A DNA stretch of 64,000 nt from JAHDCC01 sp964551835. Its GTDB lineage: Bacteria > Actinomycetota > Acidimicrobiia > Acidimicrobiales > SZUA-35. A model generated the notes under the pieces. It saw only the letters and a program-made list of their open reading frames with translations, was not told the origin of the DNA and did not search any database. The DNA lies in contig CAZKEM010000042.1 of the NCBI GenBank assembly GCA_964551835.1, positions 62,001 through 126,000 of the forward strand, in the 5' to 3' direction. Below, piece after piece: positions 57,994 to 64,000 of the stretch (position 1 is the stretch's first letter; the number at the start of each line of letters is the position of its first letter). Made by a program: the position numbers and the translations under genes.

Positions 57994-58962
57994 ATGTTTG
58001 TCTACATTCTCAGACGAGTCGCTGTTGGTTGGCTGACTCTTCTAGCCGCATCCCTGATCGTGTTTGTTTCTGTGACTTCAGCCAACGGTGATCCGCGCGA
58101 CCGCTTAGCGACCTGCGTTGGCTGTGACCAGTCCGCCTATGACGAAGAAGTGGAACGGTTCGGGCTTGATGATCCGTTCTACCAACAGTATTTCGGTTGG
58201 GTCGAAAGGCTTACGACCGGAGACTTAGAGCCGGCGAGCTCGCAGGGTGGACGACCGGTCATTGAGGTCGCCGCCAACAAACTAACCAACACGATGTGGC
58301 TGGTAGTTCCAGCCTGGCTGATCGCCAACTCTTTGAGCCTTTACTTGGCCATTAGATCATCCACCAAGCGGAGATCAGCGGCTCAGTTGGTGGGTTCAGC
58401 CGTTGGTTTGTGGGGTCTGGCAATTCCTGGGTTCCTGACTGCCGTCTTGCTGCAGGCCATGGTCGTAATGGTCGCCGATCGTTGGGGGTTCAAGCCGTTT
58501 CGATCGCAGGGTCTGCGAGCTGGATCGGTTTCTGAACTTCTTTCTAGTATCGTTCTGCCGGTCACGACCTTCGTCCTGGTGTTGATAGCCAGGCGGTACG
58601 CCTTACTGCGGGCAGCTGTCGAGTCTGCAATGCAGAAGCCACATATCGAGGCTGCGATCGCCCGGGGAATACCTCGGCGAAGGATTCTCACGCGCCATTT
58701 ACCACGCTTGATAGCTGGTCCATTTTTAGCTGGGACGTTGAGCGAGGTGTCAATATTGGCGGGAGGCACCGTCGTGGTAGAAACCGTTTTTGCTTGGCCT
58801 GGAATGGGGCAACTACTGGTTTCGTCGCTTCGTGACACCGATACCGAGCTGTCATTGTTTCTTGCGATATTCCCGGTTGTCATTGTCCTTGTGGCTGGAA
58901 TATTCATCGACGCGCTCCAAGCTTTGATCGACCCTCGAGTTCGTGAGTGGCGTCGGTGGTAG
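57994..58962 (+). CDS. DppB-type ABC transporter permease
   Basis: A 322-residue inner-membrane permease starting MFVYILRRV, the typical DppB/OppB N-terminus. Six membrane helices and the coupling motif EAAIARGIPRRRILTRHLPR (EAA loop) are present. ATG 57994 is preferred over an upstream TTG. An unusual soluble loop with CVGC sits between helices 1 and 2. It overlaps the next permease by 16 bases. Confidence 0.88.
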   Translation: MFVYILRRVAVGWLTLLAASLIVFVSVTSANGDPRDRLATCVGCDQSAYDEEVERFGLDDPFYQQYFGWVERLTTGDLEPASSQGGRPVIEVAANKLTNTMWLVVPAWLIANSLSLYLAIRSSTKRRSAAQLVGSAVGLWGLAIPGFLTAVLLQAMVVMVADRWGFKPFRSQGLRAGSVSELLSSIVLPVTTFVLVLIARRYALLRAAVESAMQKPHIEAAIARGIPRRRILTRHLPRLIAGPFLAGTLSEVSILAGGTVVVETVFAWPGMGQLLVSSLRDTDTELSLFLAIFPVVIVLVAGIFIDALQALIDPRVREWRRW

Positions 58963-59789
58963 TTACATCAGCTGGTCGCGTAAAGCTGATAGCGGGGAGC
59001 ATTTTGCTGGGTGTACTATGTGTTGTTTTTGTCGTCGGTCCAATACTGGTCGGAGTTGGCCCCAACGAACAAGATCTATTGCGGGCTGGTTCCTCGCCAT
59101 CTGTCCGGGCACCTTTTGGCACCGACGAGTTGGGAAGAGATCTGTTCGTCCGTCTGTGTCACGGTGGTCGTGGATCATTGGCCACCGCCTTAGCTGCTGG
59201 GTTAACGGCGCTAGTCATCGGCTCAGGTATCGGAGCGCTAGCTGGTTTCGTGCGACGAGTCGATGGAACAGTGGTTCAGTCGATTGATCTTCTAGTCTCG
59301 GTGTCAAACTGGACATTTGTGTTGGTAGTCGCCCCGTGGTTTCTCCGACTTCCAGGAGGAATCGGGATTCTTTCAGGACTGCTCGCTTCCGACAGACTAG
59401 CTCGCCTAGTGCGAAGTCACGTGCAGGGTAACTCCTTTGGCGATGTAATCTCGGCTGCCATTGTGTCTGGTTCGACCAAGATTTCGCTAGTTCGACGGCA
59501 TCTTTGGCCTCACCTGTCAGGTCTTGTAGCGGTAGAAGTTTTGTTTGTGATGGCTCTTTCGTCGTCGTTCGAAGCGTCGCTGGGCTTTCTGCAGTTCGGT
59601 GATCAGCTATCACTAGGTTTGGCCTTACAAGACGCCAAGGGCTCAGTCACGAATGGAACTTTCAGGCTGGCAATTCCAGCCCTTCTCCTAGTGTCCATCC
59701 TCTTGTCCTTTTATCTCATTAGCCGAGGAGTCTCCCAGGTCCGTCCGAATGGTTTGGGCCGAGACCAGCGAGCGCCGGCCCGTGCGTGA
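58947..59789 (+). CDS. DppC-type ABC transporter permease
   Basis: A 280-residue permease paired with the previous one. RAPFGTDELGRDLFVRLCHGGRGSL (residues 52-75) is the DppC signature, and the EAA-like loop is VISAAIVSGSTKISLVRRHLWP, clearly worn down compared with the family, as is the partner permease less so. GTG start. It overlaps the ATPase gene. Confidence 0.85.
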   Translation: MASVVVTSAGRVKLIAGSILLGVLCVVFVVGPILVGVGPNEQDLLRAGSSPSVRAPFGTDELGRDLFVRLCHGGRGSLATALAAGLTALVIGSGIGALAGFVRRVDGTVVQSIDLLVSVSNWTFVLVVAPWFLRLPGGIGILSGLLASDRLARLVRSHVQGNSFGDVISAAIVSGSTKISLVRRHLWPHLSGLVAVEVLFVMALSSSFEASLGFLQFGDQLSLGLALQDAKGSVTNGTFRLAIPALLLVSILLSFYLISRGVSQVRPNGLGRDQRAPARA

Positions 59790-60510
59790 ACGGGGCGGTG
59801 TAGCTCGGTTGCCTGAGGCGCCCGTCGTGTTTGAGCTTGACGATCTTTCGGTCTCGTTTGTCCGAAAACAGTTCCCTTTTCGAACCCTGAAATCACCGGT
59901 GCTCGACAAGGTCAACCTGCGGGTCAGGGCAGGCGAAACGGTCGGGATCCAGGGAGCCTCCGGAGCGGGAAAGTCGACATTGGCCCGTGCCGCAGTTGGC
60001 CTGAACCCGCTGGCGTCGGGTCGGGTGCTACTTTATGGCTCGGATATTCTGGCGATGTCCGCTTCCGAGCTTCGGCAAGAACGACGACGAATTCAACTTG
60101 TGTTGCAGAACACGTCGTCGCTGAGCCCGTACCATAGGGTGCGGGATATCCTCGTCGAGCCGCTTCGTAACTTCGGGTTTGATCAAACCGATTGGGCACC
60201 TCGAGTTGAGGCCGTAATGCAACAGATGTCGCTTGCCCCTGACCTGGCTGGTCGCTACCCGACTCAGTTATCGGGAGGACAACAACAACGAGTCTCGATT
60301 GCAAGGGCACTTATTGTGGAGCCGAATGTGGTTCTGCTTGACGAGCCGGTCTCATCGTTGGATCGTGGTGTTCAGCTAGAGGTCTTAGACGATCTAAAGG
60401 CCCGGCAAGACGACCAGGCGTTGACGCTTGTGGTGATCACGCATGACAGGAAGATCGCTTCGTATATGTGTGATGAGATCTACACGATTGCCAACGGACG
60501 AATAGGGTGA
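59749..60510 (+). CDS. Peptide-type ABC transporter ATPase
   Basis: A 253-residue ATPase of the DppF type. Walker A GASGAGKST, Q loop LVLQNTSS, signature LSGGQQQRVSIARAL, Walker B NVVLLDEPVSSLD and the H loop VITHDR are intact. A GTG at 59782 (just before RERGG) is an alternative start with less overlap. Dpp systems normally have two different ATPases; only one is found here, so it may act as a homodimer. Confidence 0.88.
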   Translation: MVWAETSERRPVRERGGVARLPEAPVVFELDDLSVSFVRKQFPFRTLKSPVLDKVNLRVRAGETVGIQGASGAGKSTLARAAVGLNPLASGRVLLYGSDILAMSASELRQERRRIQLVLQNTSSLSPYHRVRDILVEPLRNFGFDQTDWAPRVEAVMQQMSLAPDLAGRYPTQLSGGQQQRVSIARALIVEPNVVLLDEPVSSLDRGVQLEVLDDLKARQDDQALTLVVITHDRKIASYMCDEIYTIANGRIG

Positions 60511-60628
60511 TCTGCGTGCGACATGTGGTCGGTCCTGGTCCCCCTCTGCGCCTGCAGTATCATTAGAATCTTCTGCTAGTATGCGGTAGTCAGGTATCTC
60601 AGCCTTGCTAGTTAGGAACATCAGGTCA

Positions 60629-60868
60629 ATGACAGTTGGACTCGGAATCGCATATATCGTTGTGGGCGTCATCACTGTGACGTTGGTCTTGCTTCACAGC
60701 GGTCGAGGTGGCGGGCTTTCTGACATGTTTGGAGGCGGCCTTAGCGGTTCTGCCCAGGCGTCGACCTCGATGGAACGCAACCTTGACCGGTTGACTATCG
60801 TGGCGAGTCTGATCTTTGTGGCGATGACGGTTGTTCTTGTCTTCTTGCTCGACCCTTCTGGTGCTTAG
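60629..60868 (+). CDS. secG: Preprotein translocase subunit SecG
   Basis: A 79-residue membrane protein with two helices (VGLGIAYIVVGVITVTLVLL and the C-terminal one from about residue 54) separated by a Gly-rich loop (SGRGGGLSDMFGGGL) typical of SecG. It supports SecYE-mediated export. ATG 60629 gives the standard length; an in-frame TTG is eight codons upstream. Usual partner of the gap-pgk-tpiA operon. Confidence 0.9.
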   Translation: MTVGLGIAYIVVGVITVTLVLLHSGRGGGLSDMFGGGLSGSAQASTSMERNLDRLTIVASLIFVAMTVVLVFLLDPSGA

Positions 60869-60954
60869 CGTCATCTCGGATGTGTTTCCGGTGCCTAAGA
60901 AATAGCGGGTAATCTTTCGCTCAACTCCGACTGGTTTTTGGTCGTTGTTCGAAT

Positions 60955-62370
60955 GTGCGTTACCTAACCTTCATTGTAACAATGATGGTTCTTCTTGTGT
61001 CTTGTTCGAACTCGCAGTCGAATCCATCGGCAGAACCTGAGGTTTCGCTGTCTGAAGTCAACGAATTCGATGGCGAGGACGGAGTTCTTCGGATTGCCAT
61101 GGTTCAGCCCTCCTCTACGGAACCTGCCGATTTGGTCTTGACGGATCAGGCCCAGGTGATTTTGTCGGACCTACTCCACGACGGACTAACCGAGGTTGAG
61201 GCAAACTCAGGTAACCTGAGACCAGGTTTGGCTACCTCGTGGTCAGCCAATGAGGATTTCACGGCGTGGACCTTCCAACTCGATCCGAACCGACTAGACG
61301 CCGAGCAGGTCAAGGCCAGCTTTGAACGACAAGGAAATCAACGGTCGGCCGTCGTTCGTGAATTGATGTCGATCATCAGCTCTATCGAAGTCATCTCGGA
61401 GTTTGAATTGAGGTTTGACCTTGTGCGTCCTGCTGCTGGGTTTGCTTGGCTGACATCTGGTCCAGGGATGGCGGTTACAACCGAAGGCGATGATCTGTCT
61501 GGGCGCCTGCAAGTCGTCTCCGAAGACACGAACGGAATGGTACTGGCGTCGCCTGAAGGTTTGTCGGATATCGACATTCGATGGACTGATTCTGAATTGG
61601 AGGCTCAGGCCTTGCTCGAATCCGATGAAGTAGACATTGCGGTTAGCGGCGACGGCGGGTCGCAAGGTCAGGCGCTTGGTCATGTCCGGTTTGTGGTCAT
61701 AAATTCGGCGTCGGAAAGCCTGGCCGGACCCACCAGTCGAGCGACGATAAATTCAATTTTGAGTTCTGTGGATGTTCCAGAAATAACGTCGGCGAACTCG
61801 ACCGTCGATATCGACGGCTTATCTTCACCAGCCTTGGCTGGTTCCTCTTCGCTTCTTTGCGATCAGGAATGTAACACCGGTTCTGGCACGCCGAGCCAAC
61901 CGGTAGGCGAATTGACGCTTAAACTAGGCGTTAGTTCGGATCTGTATCTCCCGCTTGCCGAGGTGATTCGGAATGCGTTTACAGATTCGAACATAACGAT
62001 CGAAGTAGTCCAAGCAGAGCCGGAAGACCTAGCTAGAAGAGTCAGCGCCGGCGAGATCGACATGTTGTTGTTTGGTTGGGTCGCCGGAGCCGCCTCTGTC
62101 GACGCTGTGGTCCCTTCGTTGATTCGCTCCGATTCGCCAGGCAATATTTTCCAACTGCGAGATGCTGACATTGACCGACTGTTGTCCGAAGCGGCCCTCG
62201 TCGGAGACGATCAACGACGGTGGGGTCTAATCGCCGAAGCCGAATCGCTAGCGATTTCGAGCGACGTCGTGGTTCCCCTCGGAGCGTTAAGCAGCAAGGT
62301 TCGGACAAACGAAGATGCGGCTTCGATGGCCATTCGCGCTGACGGTACGCTAGACACGTTTCGATACTAA
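60955..62370 (+). CDS. Solute-binding lipoprotein, diverged family 5
   Basis: A 471-residue exported lipoprotein with a clear lipobox (LLVSC at residue 17). The first half resembles peptide-binding proteins (VLRIAMVQPSSTEPADLV, LTEVEANSGNLRPGLATSWS), but the central ligand-binding core is reduced and the protein is about 100 residues shorter than usual. A C-terminal DMLLFGWVAGAASVDAVVPSL still fits the family. It may serve the transporter encoded upstream or have lost transport. GTG start. Confidence 0.75.
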   Translation: MRYLTFIVTMMVLLVSCSNSQSNPSAEPEVSLSEVNEFDGEDGVLRIAMVQPSSTEPADLVLTDQAQVILSDLLHDGLTEVEANSGNLRPGLATSWSANEDFTAWTFQLDPNRLDAEQVKASFERQGNQRSAVVRELMSIISSIEVISEFELRFDLVRPAAGFAWLTSGPGMAVTTEGDDLSGRLQVVSEDTNGMVLASPEGLSDIDIRWTDSELEAQALLESDEVDIAVSGDGGSQGQALGHVRFVVINSASESLAGPTSRATINSILSSVDVPEITSANSTVDIDGLSSPALAGSSSLLCDQECNTGSGTPSQPVGELTLKLGVSSDLYLPLAEVIRNAFTDSNITIEVVQAEPEDLARRVSAGEIDMLLFGWVAGAASVDAVVPSLIRSDSPGNIFQLRDADIDRLLSEAALVGDDQRRWGLIAEAESLAISSDVVVPLGALSSKVRTNEDAASMAIRADGTLDTFRY

Positions 62371-62397
62371 ATTTATGTACGGAAACCGCCCAAAACT

Positions 62398-62406
62398 TGT
62401 TAGTAT
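62398..62406 (+). promoter_or_regulatory. -10 promoter element before tRNA-Leu(AAG)
   Basis: TGT-TAGTAT ends 11 bases before the tRNA 5' end, a suitable position for its promoter. No clear -35. Confidence 0.4.
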
Positions 62407-62417
62407 TTCTGAGCTAC

Positions 62418-62501
62418 GTCGGAGTGGCGGAATTGGTAGACGCGCTGGCTTAAGGAGCCAGTGGGAGAAATCCCGTGTGGGTTCAAGTCCCATCTCCGAC
62501 A
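62418..62501 (+). tRNA. tRNA-Leu with anticodon AAG
   Basis: Acceptor GTCGGAG pairs with CTCCGAC. The anticodon arm is CTGGC-TTAAGGA-GCCAG with five clean pairs, placing AAG at positions 34-36, which reads CTT. The variable arm (GGGAGAAATCCC) is long, as in class II tRNAs, and the T arm is GTGGG-TTCAAGT-CCCAT. Only CC, not the full CCA, is encoded after the discriminator A. A34 would need conversion to inosine to read CTC as well. Confidence 0.92.
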
Positions 62502-62638
62502 CCGAGTTTGAACCCCCACAGCCGCCGTTTTCCAGCTTGCCATTCGGTCTCTAGTTTGGCGGACGTCCTATCGCTGGCAGTTGTTTTGGGTCCGGTGTTG
62601 GTTTGTGCTCCTAGTCCTGGGTCTACGTTTCGCGAGCC

Positions 62639-63232
62639 TCACGCTCCCTTTGGCAAATGGGCGTGGATTATCTCGCGGACCGCCGGAATCGTTTCTTTCT
62701 CAAACCATGGGTTTTTCTTCAGCCACCAGTTGTTTCTTGGAGAAGGGTGGGGGAGTACGACCTGTGACGGCAGATAGTCTCGCCACTTCGCCACAGTCTC
62801 GGTCAGGGTCTTGGGTCTGTCGACAATGTATCGACGCTGAGCGTACGTGCCGATGATAATATCGAGACGTCGAGCAGGCAACTGGTCAAGCAGTTTGGGG
62901 TGCCAGGTCGGAGCGCATTCGGGTCGAGGCGGCTTGTCTCCAGACGTCGATGTTCCTGGAAAGCAGAACCCCATCGGAAGTATCGCGAGGGTGTCTGAGT
63001 CGTAGAACTGATCGATGGATAGGCCAAGCCAACTACGTAACCGATCACCGCTCGGATCATGCCAGGCGATCCCGCTTTCATGGACCCTTCTTCCTGGTGC
63101 TTGTCCAATAACGTTGATTCTTGCGTTGCTTCCGACCTGGACAATTGGGCGTGGTCCTTCTGGCAAGTCGTCGGCGCAAATCGTGCACGACCGCACGCTG
63201 GAGAGGAGGAGGTTCAGTTGGTCTGACGCCAT
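62639..63232 (-). CDS. Uracil-DNA glycosylase family protein
   Basis: A 197-residue protein of the uracil-DNA glycosylase superfamily. INVIGQAPGRRVHESGIAWHD carries the active-site strand and loop of the family, TLAILPMGFCFPG the base pocket, and LPHPSPRNNWWLKKNPWF the HPSPRN motif for DNA insertion. An N-terminal pair CTIC may bind metal. It would remove uracil or another base in base excision repair; the exact class is not clear. ATG 63232 is preferred because longer in-frame starts add sequence without family character. Confidence 0.85.
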   Translation of the reverse strand: MASDQLNLLLSSVRSCTICADDLPEGPRPIVQVGSNARINVIGQAPGRRVHESGIAWHDPSGDRLRSWLGLSIDQFYDSDTLAILPMGFCFPGTSTSGDKPPRPECAPTWHPKLLDQLPARRLDIIIGTYAQRRYIVDRPKTLTETVAKWRDYLPSQVVLPHPSPRNNWWLKKNPWFEKETIPAVREIIHAHLPKGA

Positions 63233-63421
63233 CTGAAGCGAGTATATCGGGGGTGAATGCAGGTAGGTCCCGCTCAAAAACTCGGCGCAATTCATGAGCA
63301 GGACCCGCCTACGAACTGAAGACTGACACATGTTGATATCTACCGCAAGTGAAACTGAAGAAATATTCGTTTCCACGATTCTTAGGTAATGTTGTTCGCC
63401 GCCTGTGTCGATCAAATGTCG

Positions 63422-64000
63422 ATGAATTTTTATTGGTGGCACCAGTTTAAGCGGGCAACGAGTTTGGTTTGGGGAATCTTGCTCGGCCTGGCGTTATCTC
63501 TCGCTGCTTGTGGCTCCGAGCCCGTTACGCTGCCGGTTCTCGAAACTGAGTCGACGGTTTCAGTCGAGCCGTCCGTCGCCAACGCTACTTCAGAAACATG
63601 GGTGGCGAGCGCTAAACCACATGTCCAACGACTGGAGGCCTACGACCAGCCCGGGGGCGTGTCGCTTTTGCTCCCATTCGAAGTTCCTAACCCACACCAG
63701 TTTGGAGGACCAATGGTTCTGATGGTCACCGAGGGCCAACCAGGTGACGGCTGGCTAAAAGTGCAGTTGCCAATCCGCCCTAATGGCCAGGAAGGATGGA
63801 TTAGTGAACAAGATTACGCAATCACTTCGACCACCATCCGCGCAGAAGTCGATCTCTCGGAAACTTCTGTAATCGTCTATGACGGGAATGAAGTTGTAGC
63901 CGAAACACAGGCTGTAGTTGGGTCTTCAGCTACCCCCACGCCCTTGGGCACATTCTACGTAACAGCGAAAAAGCAGAACCAAGAATCTTACCTTGGGCCT
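63422..64000 (+). CDS. L,D-transpeptidase lipoprotein, 5' part
   Basis: The frame is open to the window edge (193 residues seen). A signal peptide with lipobox SLAACG is followed by a Ser/Thr-rich linker, an SH3-like segment (MVTEGQPGDGWLKVQLP, EGWISEQDY) and the beginning of a YkuD domain (VIVYDGNEVVAETQAVVGSS, TPLGTFYVTAKKQN), which resembles the substrate-binding start of L,D-transpeptidases. The catalytic Cys lies beyond the window. It would make 3-3 crosslinks in peptidoglycan. Divergent from the glycosylase gene with about 190 bases between them. Confidence 0.85.
   Translation, partial: MNFYWWHQFKRATSLVWGILLGLALSLAACGSEPVTLPVLETESTVSVEPSVANATSETWVASAKPHVQRLEAYDQPGGVSLLLPFEVPNPHQFGGPMVLMVTEGQPGDGWLKVQLPIRPNGQEGWISEQDYAITSTTIRAEVDLSETSVIVYDGNEVVAETQAVVGSSATPTPLGTFYVTAKKQNQESYLGP

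Noticed and set aside
1..64000. Mobile elements, prophage or integrase genes
   Set aside because: No transposase, integrase, terminase or flanking direct repeats were seen anywhere in the window.

Overview
The window is bacterial chromosome, moderate in GC and densely coded, and every clue points to an actinomycetote, most likely a member of the Acidimicrobiia (inference). The clues are an actinobacterial-type 2-isopropylmalate synthase with a Leu-rich leader peptide, a SigR/RsrA-like sigma and anti-sigma pair, an ANTAR response regulator, a four-domain ribosomal protein S1, an F420-type nitroreductase relic, many GTG starts, near-leaderless promoters and the uvrC-rapZ-yvcK-gap-pgk-tpiA-secG order. 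I see no prophage, insertion sequence, rRNA or CRISPR array. Both ends of the window cut genes.

Layout. 0-4 kb: end of a YgfZ-like gene, then trpC, trpF, trpB, trpA. 4-8.2 kb (minus): a DUF3179 lipoprotein, leuA with an attenuator-like leader, and a redox-type ECF sigma factor with its zinc anti-sigma. 8.6-8.9 kb: HU. 9-13.5 kb (minus): type II fatty acid synthesis genes in transcription order fabD-fabH-fabG-acpP-fabF, with an unusual C-terminal extension on FabD. 13.7-19.3 kb: tRNA-Leu(CAA), a small coiled-coil protein, an ANTAR regulator, polA, rpsA. 19.5-26 kb: a Tad (Flp pilus-type) assembly operon cpaB-cpaE-cpaF-tadB-tadC whose TadB carries a fused exported VWA-like domain; no pilin gene is present. 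26-31 kb: a membrane glycosyltransferase-like protein, a NarL-type two-component pair and coaE. 31.3-32.4 kb: two decayed genes, a frameshifted F420-type nitroreductase and a SigG-like sigma factor with an internal deletion. 32.5-43 kb: a small STAS-like protein, uvrB, a zinc-ribbon protein, a WD40 lipoprotein with a fresh 90-bp tandem duplication, membrane proteins, uvrA.

43-51 kb: a sugar-phosphate transferase, then a compact three-gene operon (44352-47226) of two proteins I do not recognise and an ATP-dependent DNA/RNA ligase-like enzyme, followed by nadA, uvrC and a methyltransferase. The operon lies between uvrA and uvrC and is the best candidate for an undescribed system here. 51-64 kb: rapZ, yvcK, gap, pgk, tpiA, an oligopeptide-type ABC transporter with one ATPase, secG, a second solute-binding lipoprotein, a tRNA-Leu whose anticodon reads AAG, a uracil-DNA glycosylase family protein and the start of an L,D-transpeptidase. 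whiA is missing from its usual place between yvcK and gap.

Functionally the window joins amino acid synthesis, fatty acid synthesis, glycolysis and nucleotide excision repair. The clearest regulatory signals are the leuA leader, the sigma-factor autoregulatory promoter, and several hairpins in 5' untranslated regions. All family assignments come from reading motifs by eye; none was checked against a database.
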